Source of the DNA: Desulfamplus magnetovallimortis
Lineage (GTDB): Bacteria; Desulfobacterota; Desulfobacteria; Desulfobacterales; Desulfobacteraceae
DNA length: 64,000 bases
Reading direction: 5' to 3'
Assembly (NCBI RefSeq): GCF_900170035.1
Contig: NZ_LT828540.1
Span: forward strand, 101,479-165,478
In this document: positions 56,569 through 64,000 of the stretch, one piece after another
Layout: each line of letters starts with the position of its first letter
How positions within the stretch are numbered: position 1 is the first letter of the stretch
Translations under genes and position numbers: made by a program
Notes under the pieces: model-generated
What the model was told of the DNA's origin: nothing
Database searches by the model: none
Seen by the model: the letters and a program-made list of their open reading frames with translations, nothing else

Positions 56569-57267
56569 TTGACAAAAAAAATAATAGAGGTAAGGCAGTC
56601 AGTAACCGCTGCCAATGACTCTGTTGCAGAAAAAATCAGAAAGTGCTTTGATCGTTACGGCATCTGGGTGCTAAACCTTATATCCTCTCCTGGTGCCGGA
56701 AAGACATCCCTGATTGAAAAAACCATTGAAGCTTTAAGCCCGAATATTGCAATAACTGTTATTGAAGGCGACCCATACACCAGCATGGACAGTGATCGAA
56801 TCAATGCCGCAGGAGCACGGGGGATCCAGATCAATACCCATGGCGGATGCCACCTTGATGCCAGGATGATAGAAAATGCACTTTGTGAAACATCTGAAAA
56901 AATAATTGATTTTGGCACTGTAGATATGATCATAATTGAGAATGTCGGAAATCTTCTTTGTCCCGCGGTTTGGGATTTGGGTCAGGATAACACAACAGTT
57001 GTAACGAGCTTGACAGAAGGAAGCGATAAACCCTTTAAATATCCAGAAACCTTTATAAGGGCTGACACTCTTGTGATCAACAAAATGGATCTTAAACCCT
57101 ATCTGCCTCCACCTTCTGCTGAACTCAAACCAAATGCCATGAGCATTAACCCAGCACTGAAGATTTTTGAACTAAGCTGTACAAACGGGGATGGCCTCTC
57201 TGACTGGTATGAATGGGTTAAAATGAACATCAGGAAAAAGAAAACAGGGATTCATGCTAAGGCTTGA
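56569..57267 (+). CDS. hypB: Hydrogenase nickel-incorporation GTPase HypB
   Basis: 232 residues from TTG 56569 (AGAGG upstream). P-loop SSPGAGKTSLIEK near residue 40, VIEGDPYTSMDSDRI, THGGCHLDARMIENAL (metal-binding Cys-His pair), IIENVGNLLCPAVWDLG, and the guanine-specificity INKMDLKPYL. Delivers nickel to [NiFe]-hydrogenase with HypA, hydrolysing GTP. It lacks an N-terminal His-rich or CxxCGC nickel store. hypA follows after 204 bases holding a type D repeat. Confidence 0.96.
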   Translation: MTKKIIEVRQSVTAANDSVAEKIRKCFDRYGIWVLNLISSPGAGKTSLIEKTIEALSPNIAITVIEGDPYTSMDSDRINAAGARGIQINTHGGCHLDARMIENALCETSEKIIDFGTVDMIIIENVGNLLCPAVWDLGQDNTTVVTSLTEGSDKPFKYPETFIRADTLVINKMDLKPYLPPPSAELKPNAMSINPALKIFELSCTNGDGLSDWYEWVKMNIRKKKTGIHAKA

Positions 57268-57271
57268 TATT

Positions 57272-57361
57272 TGTCTGAATCAGGACAACCATGATAAAGA
57301 GAATGCTCAGGATACTTAATCCTGCCTTATCCTGTTAATCTCGGGTATCCTGATTCAGACA
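57272..57361. repeat. Type D inverted repeat between hypB and hypA
   Basis: TGTCTGAATCAGGA mirrored by TCCTGATTCAGACA, 90 bp, with AGGAT/ATCCT-rich middle. Begins 5 bases after the hypB stop. Confidence 0.8.
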
Positions 57362-57471
57362 ACCGCAAAAAAGTTCATTAATGTACACAATGAACACAAA
57401 ATGCAAAAAAAATTGATATCACTCCCAAAACTCAATCCTCAATCTTTTGGGAACAAAAAAAGGAAGTTACA

Positions 57472-57840
57472 ATGCATGAAGAACCCTATGCCCAGTCAAT
57501 TCTGGATATGGCCATTGAAAAAGCCGGCGATAGGTCAATAACCGAAATTGTTTTGGAAGTAGGGCGATTTAGTGCAATTGACCCCAAATCACTTGAGATG
57601 TTTTTTGTCTGTTTGAGCAAGGGGACAGTGGCTCAGAAAGCATCTCTTATTTTTGAAATTGTACCTGTAACCCTTGAATGTAAGATGTGCCATAAAACTA
57701 AAACCATTGATATCCCGCAGGATCGACCTGTTCAGCCTTTTCTTGCCTCCCACTTTAGAGATGGTTGCTCCTGCGGTTCCAAGAAATTGACGGTAACTCA
57801 GGGGCTTGGTATTGAAATTGCGACCCTTAAGATTGAATAA
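57472..57840 (+). CDS. hypA: Hydrogenase nickel-incorporation protein HypA
   Basis: 122 residues. The N-terminal MHEEPYAQSILD gives the nickel ligands Met1-His2-Glu3, and the zinc site is CKMC plus CSC separated by about 30 residues (only the CGSK half of the second pair is offset). Works with HypB to load nickel. It follows hypB, whereas hypA usually precedes hypB. AGGAAG lies before ATG 57472. No hydrogenase structural genes are in the window. Confidence 0.93.
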   Translation: MHEEPYAQSILDMAIEKAGDRSITEIVLEVGRFSAIDPKSLEMFFVCLSKGTVAQKASLIFEIVPVTLECKMCHKTKTIDIPQDRPVQPFLASHFRDGCSCGSKKLTVTQGLGIEIATLKIE

Positions 57841-57889
57841 TGACCAAATCATAAGTGCATAGACAAATATTTCTTGGGGTTGGGTCTAA

Positions 57890-59614
57890 TTAGTCTCCCA
57901 TTCCGAGTATTCCTCCAGGATTCATAATATTATTTGGATCAAAATGCTTTTTTATAGCCTTTAAAACATCAAGCTGCACTTCTCCTATATGGGATTTCAT
58001 AAAAGGCCCCATCATGCGGCCAACACCATGATGGTGACTTAACGAGCCTTTACCTGCAATAATTTCTTTTATTATTCCCCTCTGAAATATCTGGAAATCA
58101 TCAGGATGTTCAGCACGGGTTATAAATATGAAATAGAGATTGGTTCCCTGTGAATAGAAATGAGACGCATGGGTCATGCAGATGGTATCGGGACGATTTT
58201 TTATGTATCTTCTCACCCTTGAATGAAGTTCATGAAGGTTTTTCCATGTCACAGACGCCTCCAAAGTATCTATCAGGACGCCATAATCGTTAAGGCTGTC
58301 CCTCATGTATGGGTCACTGAAACGTCCATGACGCCATTTTATCAAAGGGTATCCTGTTAGATATAGACCTTGTTCTTTTTTGCAGATTTTTTTTACCTGT
58401 TTTTTTATGTTATCTGTAAACTCCTTTTCTCCATCCGCCTGTCCCATGAGAATACAGCGTTTGCCTGGTTTGTATTGTTTTATTTTCATGAACTTGTCCA
58501 GAAAGGAGCCTTCCAGGTTGTACATTTTCATGGCAACATCACTCTCTTCTGCATCAGATATTCTCAGAATTGAAGGCATTCCAAACTCTCCCTGACTAAT
58601 ATTTCTTGCAGCCTTTACTGTGGAATCCCAGTCAGGAAACATGAATGCAAAGGTTTTGCTGTTTTCAGGGAAATATCTAAAAATTTTCATGGTCACAGCC
58701 ACAAGAACACCAAAAACGCCTTCCGAGCCTTTCATTATGTCATTTACCTTAGGGCCGGTTGCTGTGGCAGGATACTCAAGGGTCTTGAAGCTTCCGGCAG
58801 GCGTTATATATTCCTGACTGATAACAAGATCATATGCATCACCATAATAGGAGGATGCCTGGCCTGCTCCAAGTGTTACAACCCACCCTCCAACAGAGGA
58901 GAATTCAAAGGATTGTGGAAAATGCCCTCCTGTATAGCGATGTGATGCTCCAAGAAGTTCAGGTGCCTCATTTAAAAGTTTTTCGTAAGCGGGGCCCATC
59001 ATGCCTGCTTCCACAGTGATTGTCTGATTTTTTTCATTGAACTCAACAAGTCTGTTCATATGGGTATTCATGACAAGTGTGATTCCACCTTTAAGACAAT
59101 CAAGGCCAAGGGTCACTGAACTTCCACCACCGTAAACATGAAGGGGTATCCTCTTTTCATTACAGTATTCAACAATCTCTCTTATCTGTTCACGATTTTC
59201 TGGATGCACCACAAGATCAGGTATATTTTCCACAATTCCGTGCCTGAGTTTCAGAATATCCTCCATTGATTTTCCCTTGGAAAATTTCACACGGCTATAT
59301 CTGTCTAAAGATATATTTTCAACACCCACAATTTTTTTTATGCCATCAATGTCATCAGGTTTTATGATTTTACTCTTCTCTTCCTCTCCTTTAGGCTTTT
59401 CCACTTTAATATTGCCAATCAGGTCATGGTTTTCAAAATCATCATGCTTTAAGTTCAATCTTTCTCTGATTATGTCAAGAAAGCCTGAAGATGGATTTTT
59501 ATATCTATCAGGCGCTCCCCATTTGAAGATGGCACGAAATGTTCCTTCAAGTGGTGGATCATTTATCCATTCTGGTGTTTGCTGATTATTTGCTTTTCTG
59601 TTTTTAATGAGCAT
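57890..59614 (-). CDS. FAD-linked oxidase, alkyl-DHAP-synthase-like
   Basis: 574 residues. VAO/GlcD-type FAD domain: DLVVHPENREQIREIVEYCNEKRIP, HVYGGGSSVTLG, SVGGWVVTLGAGQASSYYGD, and a C-terminal ending HFDPNNIMNPG. Near the end is SLSHHHGVGRMMGPF, the histidine triad with Gly characteristic of alkyldihydroxyacetonephosphate synthase (AGPS), the flavoenzyme that replaces an acyl chain with an alkyl chain to start ether lipids. Other members of this branch oxidise hydroxy acids, so the substrate is not certain. GGAG precedes ATG 59614. Last gene of a unit with an FGGY kinase, a GlpD-like enzyme and a FadR-like regulator, which favours glycerol or ether-lipid metabolism. Confidence 0.85.
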   Translation of the reverse strand: MLIKNRKANNQQTPEWINDPPLEGTFRAIFKWGAPDRYKNPSSGFLDIIRERLNLKHDDFENHDLIGNIKVEKPKGEEEKSKIIKPDDIDGIKKIVGVENISLDRYSRVKFSKGKSMEDILKLRHGIVENIPDLVVHPENREQIREIVEYCNEKRIPLHVYGGGSSVTLGLDCLKGGITLVMNTHMNRLVEFNEKNQTITVEAGMMGPAYEKLLNEAPELLGASHRYTGGHFPQSFEFSSVGGWVVTLGAGQASSYYGDAYDLVISQEYITPAGSFKTLEYPATATGPKVNDIMKGSEGVFGVLVAVTMKIFRYFPENSKTFAFMFPDWDSTVKAARNISQGEFGMPSILRISDAEESDVAMKMYNLEGSFLDKFMKIKQYKPGKRCILMGQADGEKEFTDNIKKQVKKICKKEQGLYLTGYPLIKWRHGRFSDPYMRDSLNDYGVLIDTLEASVTWKNLHELHSRVRRYIKNRPDTICMTHASHFYSQGTNLYFIFITRAEHPDDFQIFQRGIIKEIIAGKGSLSHHHGVGRMMGPFMKSHIGEVQLDVLKAIKKHFDPNNIMNPGGILGMGD

Positions 59615-59659
59615 GTTTACTCCGTTATATTTTTTTACACAAAGGTTCTGGAATCTCCA

Positions 59660-61228
59660 TTATTCGGGATATCCCGTAATCTTTTGAATTTCTAAGTACA
59701 ATGGTTGAAGTTGCCTGTACATTTTTTTATAAACTTTATTGTATAATTGATCGTACAATTGCACATTTTCCGGACGTGGATAGTATTTTTCTTCAATGGA
59801 TACCATCTGCGCAACCGCCTCTTCAAATGTGCTGTAAAGTCCAAGCCCCTTTGCTGTTATTATGGCAGCTCCAAGTCCTGATGTTTCATGGGTTTTTCCC
59901 CTTGCCATTGGCAGGTTGAAAATGTCCGCTGTTATTCTGCAAATTTCATCACTTTGTGATGCGCCTCCTGATACAACTGCAAATCTTGCCCTAAATTTTC
60001 CTTTATGCTCTATCTTTTCAAGTCCTTCCCGCAGGCCATAGGCAAGCCCTTCAATAACTGCCCGATATACATGGGCTTTTTTGTGAATATCTCCAAAACC
60101 TATCATTGCACCTTTGGCAAATGGCTGATCAAGCCCTGGCCCCCAGTATGGCTGAACAACAAGGCCCATTGAACCTGGAGATGTATTTTGAAGGTGAGAG
60201 TTCAGAATCTCTTCTGCCGGAACATCCCTCTTTATAGCTTCAACGACCTCCTTGTGGGCAAATTCGTTCTTAAACCATGTGATCATCCAGTATCCCCTGA
60301 AAATTTCAATTTCAGGGTTGTATCTGTCTGGAATAGATGCAGGGTAGGGCGGCATGAAAGGGAGAGGCTCAAAATATAGTTTTGATGTTGTCTGAATAGT
60401 TGCAGTTGTACCAAAACTTAAGCTTACACTTTTACAATCCAGAACTCCGGCACCAACGGTTTCACATCCCTTGTCAGAGCCGCATGCCACCACAGGCAGC
60501 CCCTTTGGCAGACCAGTTTCAATTGAAGCTTTTTCAGTTATCTTGCCAACTGTTTCACCAGGTTTTACAAGGGATGGGAGTTTACTGTTTTCTATGGGGA
60601 AAAAAGCCCTTGAAAGGCCATATTTTCCAGACCATTTCAAGGTTTTGTAGTTAAATGGGAGATGTCCTATCTGGGACGCTGTTGAATCAATATAATTGCC
60701 TGTGAGGCGGTGGTTCAGAAATCCGGAAATGAGAAGATACTTATGGGTTTTTTCCCATATATCCGGCTGATTTTCCATGATCCAGTTGCATTTCCCCTGT
60801 GATTTTATATCTGCAACTTTTTTATCCATGTCTGTTCCTTTGAGCATGGCATTTATTACTGCATTCAAAAGAGTATTTTTGCCAAAAGTAGGGCTTGCCT
60901 TTCTCTGATCAAGCCAGAGGATAGCCGGCCGAAGAGGATCGCCATGTGCATCAATGTTTATTACACTGTTTCTCTGTGTAGTAACTCCAACCCCTGCAAC
61001 TTTTTTGAAAAAATCAGGATTTTTTGCCTTTAGTTCCAAAGTGGCACTGCATAGACTTTCCCAATAGAGCATTGGCTCCTGCTCTGCCCAGCCCGGATGA
61101 GGCGAAATACATGTATCATAGTGTCGCTGTGTTTTTGCCATAAGTTCGCCTTTTGCTGAAAAGATCATGGCACGAAGGCTTTGGGTTCCGCAATCAATGG
61201 ATAGTATGTTTTTCTCTTTCAATATCAT
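59660..61228 (-). CDS. FGGY-family carbohydrate/polyol kinase
   Basis: 522 residues. ATP-dependent kinase of the hexokinase-like fold: DCGTQSLRAMIFS near residue 12 (phosphate loop), GVTTQRNSVINID, SFGTTATIQTT, and VVSGGASQSDEICRITADIF near residue 400 for adenosine. The general fold is certain. The substrate is not: the DCGTQ start differs from typical glycerol kinase (DQGTT), and glycerol, an alkylglycerol or a sugar could be used. Neighbouring GlpD- and AGPS-like genes favour a glycerol-type substrate. GAGGA directly abuts ATG 61228; TTG two codons later (61222) has better spacing. Confidence 0.85.
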   Translation of the reverse strand: MILKEKNILSIDCGTQSLRAMIFSAKGELMAKTQRHYDTCISPHPGWAEQEPMLYWESLCSATLELKAKNPDFFKKVAGVGVTTQRNSVINIDAHGDPLRPAILWLDQRKASPTFGKNTLLNAVINAMLKGTDMDKKVADIKSQGKCNWIMENQPDIWEKTHKYLLISGFLNHRLTGNYIDSTASQIGHLPFNYKTLKWSGKYGLSRAFFPIENSKLPSLVKPGETVGKITEKASIETGLPKGLPVVACGSDKGCETVGAGVLDCKSVSLSFGTTATIQTTSKLYFEPLPFMPPYPASIPDRYNPEIEIFRGYWMITWFKNEFAHKEVVEAIKRDVPAEEILNSHLQNTSPGSMGLVVQPYWGPGLDQPFAKGAMIGFGDIHKKAHVYRAVIEGLAYGLREGLEKIEHKGKFRARFAVVSGGASQSDEICRITADIFNLPMARGKTHETSGLGAAIITAKGLGLYSTFEEAVAQMVSIEEKYYPRPENVQLYDQLYNKVYKKMYRQLQPLYLEIQKITGYPE

Positions 61229-61297
61229 TCCTCGTCAGTCATAAATTCTCTGGATTATCACTGAAAAATCATCTAAACAGTACTTTTTAAAGCTTCA

Positions 61298-63058
61298 TCA
61301 AGAAGAAAACGGTGATGAGTAGTAACGCTTCCATGTCTCAATGTAACTTTTTTTCTCCTGTTCCCATCTTTCAGTACTCCATGGCAGATAAGGTTCGCAA
61401 ATGCTCTGGATTTTATTAAGATGGGCTTTTCCCCCTTCAGGGAGCAAAAGGCCGATTCTGACCCTTCTTAATAAAAGGTCGGAAAGATGCATAACCTTTT
61501 CATGTGATGCGGCATGGGGCAGTTCAGCCCATAATGTCTCTGTGTTATCAATGGGGTGAAGAAGCTCTTTGTGATCATTTGTGATTTCAACGGCCAGTGT
61601 TCCGTATCTTCCTGACAGACGCCTTCCTGCATGAAGCTTTGCAAAACCTGAAAGATCAGCCATAGGGGGATTCATATTGAAAACCCTGTCCGAAGTTTTA
61701 CTTTTACGACTCACTTCTTCTGCATTTACAGGTCTATTGGAGGTTGATATGAACTGCTTTGCAGCTTTAAGGGCATCCAGTGCCAGAAGTCTGAATGTGG
61801 TTAATTTTCCGCCTGTTACTGTTACAAGCCCTTTATCTGCCCAGACCACATGTTCCCTTGATTCACAGGAAGGATCAGTTGTGTTATTGCCTTTGCTGAG
61901 TACCGGCCTTACACCTGCAATGGAGCCTGTGCAGTCTGATTCCGATATTTTAAGCCCGGGCAGAATAAAGTTTAGCCCCTCCATCAGATACTCTGCCTCT
62001 TCAATGCTTGCAACAGGTTCCATATTTGGGTTTTTTGGATGATCAACATCGGTTGTTCCCAGGACAGCGCACCCCTCCCATGGAAAAATAAATACAGGGC
62101 GTTTGTCCTTAGGATGGATAAAACTTATAACCCTGTCATGGGGGAAAAGTTCTCCAGGAAAAATAAGGTGACTTCCCCTGAGAGGCCTTAAAAAATAGCC
62201 ATGCCTTGGACAGCTATGGAGTGATTCTGCCCAGATTCCGGTGGCGTTTATGACAAAAGTGGCGTCAAATTCGTGTGATATAGAAGTTGCATAAAGCTTT
62301 TCTGATAAATTAAGTTTTTCTGATAAATTCATTACACTATTATTCTGTAGCTTTTTATCTTTTGTCGGGGCATCAAGTTTATCTGATAAATCCATGAAAG
62401 TCTTAATCTGAAATTTGTTATCCGTTGGGGCGGCTCTGTTAAAATCCTTCTCATCTGCATAAACCCCGACAACTTCTCCTCTTGAGTTTCTTTTTATATT
62501 TTGAACCTTTGTGTAGTTCAATGCTACCCCACCGCCTTCACATCCCTCCTGGATAAGCCTTAAAACAAGCCTTGCATCATCTACCTGGGCATCCATGAAA
62601 TCAAAACCAGTCATAAGTGACTCTCTTTTCAGTTCCGGCATCATTTTTTTTATCTCAGATGCATTATATCTTGAATGCTGTTTTTTCATGGCCATAAGGC
62701 TGTAAATATTTAAGCCAGCTTCCATGAGAAAAGCAGAAGGGCCAAATGATTTGTAAACCGGCATGAAAAAATTGAGTGGTTCCACAAGTCCAGGCAATTC
62801 CCTGAGAAGTCGCTGCCTCTCTGTTACGGAGTCGCGTGTGAGAAAGATTTTTCCCTGCTTAAGGTAACGAAGCCCGCCATGTACCATTTTAGATGATCTG
62901 CCTGATGTTCCGGATGCAAAGTCATTTTTTTCAAGAAGCAGGGTGGAGTAGCCCATTTTTATCGCCTGATGAAATACAGCAGCACCTGTAATTCCTCCTC
63001 CAATTACAATGATATCCCATTTTTTTTTGATATTATTAAGTTCCATTATCAGTTCCAT
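61298..63058 (-). CDS. glpD: FAD-dependent glycerol-3-phosphate dehydrogenase-like
   Basis: 586 residues. FAD-binding IIVIGGGITGAAVFHQA near residue 17, the GlpD hallmark NDFASGTSGRSSKMVHGGLRYL, LNFFMPVYKS, FVINATGIWAESL, FIFPWEGCAVLGTTDVDH, and TVTGGKLTTFR, followed by a helical C-terminal domain. Oxidises sn-glycerol 3-phosphate to DHAP at the membrane. Residues about 210-255 contain an insertion with repeated NLSEKLNLSEKLY and NNSVM-type words, not seen in ordinary GlpD. AAGGG precedes ATG 63058. It follows the fadR-like gene by 19 bases. Confidence 0.92.
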   Translation of the reverse strand: MELIMELNNIKKKWDIIVIGGGITGAAVFHQAIKMGYSTLLLEKNDFASGTSGRSSKMVHGGLRYLKQGKIFLTRDSVTERQRLLRELPGLVEPLNFFMPVYKSFGPSAFLMEAGLNIYSLMAMKKQHSRYNASEIKKMMPELKRESLMTGFDFMDAQVDDARLVLRLIQEGCEGGGVALNYTKVQNIKRNSRGEVVGVYADEKDFNRAAPTDNKFQIKTFMDLSDKLDAPTKDKKLQNNSVMNLSEKLNLSEKLYATSISHEFDATFVINATGIWAESLHSCPRHGYFLRPLRGSHLIFPGELFPHDRVISFIHPKDKRPVFIFPWEGCAVLGTTDVDHPKNPNMEPVASIEEAEYLMEGLNFILPGLKISESDCTGSIAGVRPVLSKGNNTTDPSCESREHVVWADKGLVTVTGGKLTTFRLLALDALKAAKQFISTSNRPVNAEEVSRKSKTSDRVFNMNPPMADLSGFAKLHAGRRLSGRYGTLAVEITNDHKELLHPIDNTETLWAELPHAASHEKVMHLSDLLLRRVRIGLLLPEGGKAHLNKIQSICEPYLPWSTERWEQEKKSYIETWKRYYSSPFSS

Positions 63059-63077
63059 TAACTACCCTTGCATTTTT

Positions 63078-63779
63078 TCAATAATTAAGTTTCCAAAACT
63101 CCATGGCATGTTTCATGGCTTCTTTAACTATTATTGCACTTTCAGAAAGATTTAGATTCATTTCATCATTATCTTGTTTATCAATGGAGTTTAGAAGCAT
63201 ATCGTAATAACCGGAAGAGTGTTTTCGGCTCTCCTCATGTTGGAAATAGTGGTAAGCCAATGTTTCAAAAAGAGGTGAAAAATCGTTTAGTATCATACGA
63301 AAAACAGGATTCTCTGTAAGATTCACAATAAGAAGCTGCAACTCCCAGTCAAAATCTGCAAATGATTTTGCTCTGTTATCAAGATCTTTGGCCTTAACAA
63401 GCTTTTTTATTAGTTCATCAGGGGCTTTTGCCACGGCAATTTCTGTAATGCCTGGAAACAAAACCACCCTGATCTCCATGAGATTGAGAATCATCTCCTT
63501 TGAAAGGGTTTTACCGTTCCGTACCATGGCACCAAGTAGGCCAAGTCCTCCATCCTTTAAATAGTCGTTGATTCTGGTGGGTTTTCCCTGCTGTATGGTA
63601 AGCCATCCCTGTGCTGAAAGATGCTTGAGGGTTTCACGAAGTGTTGGTCTTGTGATATTAAGTTGCTCTGCAAGTTCCCTTTCCCCCGGCAAATGATCGC
63701 CTGGCTTGTATTTTTTTTCCATTATTGCTGCAATGAGCTTCTTTTCAGCATGTTCTGACGGTTTTAAGGGTTTGTCCAT
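63078..63779 (-). CDS. fadR: FadR-type GntR regulator (acyl-CoA-responsive family)
   Basis: 233 residues, near the 239 of E. coli FadR. Besides the winged helix (PGERELAEQLNITRPTLRETL), the linker and effector domain resemble FadR itself: GWLTIQQGKPTRINDYLKDG, AFADFDWE-type segment and LAYHYFQHEESRKHSSGYYD, parts I recall as matching E. coli FadR. FadR binds long-chain acyl-CoA and leaves DNA. AAGGA precedes ATG 63779. First gene of a unit with glpD-like, FGGY and AGPS-like genes, so it probably senses acyl-CoA to set glycerol or ether-lipid enzymes. A matching palindrome lies upstream. Confidence 0.86.
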   Translation of the reverse strand: MDKPLKPSEHAEKKLIAAIMEKKYKPGDHLPGERELAEQLNITRPTLRETLKHLSAQGWLTIQQGKPTRINDYLKDGGLGLLGAMVRNGKTLSKEMILNLMEIRVVLFPGITEIAVAKAPDELIKKLVKAKDLDNRAKSFADFDWELQLLIVNLTENPVFRMILNDFSPLFETLAYHYFQHEESRKHSSGYYDMLLNSIDKQDNDEMNLNLSESAIIVKEAMKHAMEFWKLNY

Positions 63780-63874
63780 TTAGTGTTTCCTTTTTGTGAG
63801 GCTTTTTTGTTTTCTTTTTGTGAAGCTCTCAGTTCAGCTTTAAATCCTTTGAGAAGAATTGATATTCAACTGGT

Positions 63875-63891
63875 AAGTGGTCATACCAGTT
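63875..63891. promoter_or_regulatory. FadR-like operator
   Basis: AAGTGGTCATACCAGTT is a near-perfect palindrome (TGGT...ACCA core, AA...TT edges) of 17 bp, the size and core of FadR sites such as ATCTGGTACGACCAGAT (recalled). It overlaps a wider repeat AACTGGT...ACCAGTT beginning at 63868. Located 96 bases before the fadR-like start. Confidence 0.55.
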
Positions 63892-63923
63892 CTGAAATTT
63901 AAAATCAATGATAAAATTAATTT

Positions 63924-63941
63924 AGTGAAAAGCTTTTCACT
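63924..63941. promoter_or_regulatory. Perfect 18-bp palindrome
   Basis: AGTGAAAAGCTTTTCACT. Perfect twofold symmetry about 33 bases beyond the FadR-like site; it may be an operator for another gene to the right or a second control site. No regulator can be assigned. Confidence 0.35.
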
Positions 63942-64000
63942 TCAATTATTGCCTTAGCATTTCGCTGCTCACAGGTAGAAGAAGCTTGATGTATTTTTAT

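Overview
The window reads as chromosomal DNA of an AT-rich, anaerobic, Gram-negative bacterium. It most resembles a sulfate-reducing member of the Desulfobacteraceae (Desulfobacterota). That is an inference from gene content: a non-pyrrolysine MttB-type methyltransferase, a glycyl radical enzyme with its activase, hydrogenase nickel-insertion genes, a Liv-type amino-acid importer, a fused family I CoA-transferase and PAS-rich hybrid kinases. No rRNA or species-diagnostic marker is present, so the genus is not established.

Layout. 1-2330: a GH13 alpha-amylase-type enzyme running off the left edge, with a HIT protein. 2927-6096: a Sir2 deacylase, a ThiF/HesA protein and an HDOD protein. 6566-16022: a histidine-utilisation cluster (MttB-like methyltransferase, hutH, a hutC-like GntR regulator, a small unknown protein, hutU, hutI and fused ftcD) predicted to take histidine to glutamate with the formimino carbon passed to tetrahydrofolate. 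16023-17070: a decayed ISKra4-like transposase buried in layered repeats, then clpB. 20150-25731 (minus strand): a scramblase-like protein, cmoA, tcdA, crcB, an initiator tRNA, thrH and hom. 26056-37431 (plus strand): purM, tsaD, a DEAD-box helicase, a DUF2156 protein, rapA and recB. 37961-43549: a complete Liv ABC importer (livG, livK, livH, livM, livF). 43824-49017: a glycyl-radical activase and a hydroxyproline-dehydratase-like glycyl radical enzyme, split by a secreted cyclophilin and repeats. 49159-54602 (minus strand): a CoA-transferase, a DUF3108 lipoprotein and a PAS hybrid histidine kinase. 54926-57840: a Pmp3-like peptide, an interrupted ferredoxin gene, hypB and hypA. 57890-63779 (minus strand): a FadR-type regulator, a GlpD-like dehydrogenase, an FGGY kinase and an alkyl-DHAP-synthase-like flavoprotein, probably one operon for glycerol or ether-lipid metabolism.

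The unusual biology is mostly in the DNA between and inside the genes. (1) A miniature inverted-repeat element, almost always exactly 106 bp with conserved arms and a variable middle, occurs seven times; six copies are flanked by perfect 8-bp target duplications. Two of these sit in the same position of another repeat. (2) Several families of short double-hairpin (REP-like) repeats fill most intergenic gaps, and one copy has broken a transposase gene. (3) Many conserved enzymes carry in-frame low-complexity or tandem-repeat insertions (RapA, the ferredoxin, TcdA, the glycyl-radical activase, GlpD, TsaD, GH13), with DNA periods that are multiples of three. (4) The ferredoxin gene needs a -1 frameshift at a run of seven A to reach its second Fe-S cluster. 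(5) A FadR-like palindrome lies upstream of the fadR-like gene, suggesting acyl-CoA control of the glycerol/ether-lipid operon.
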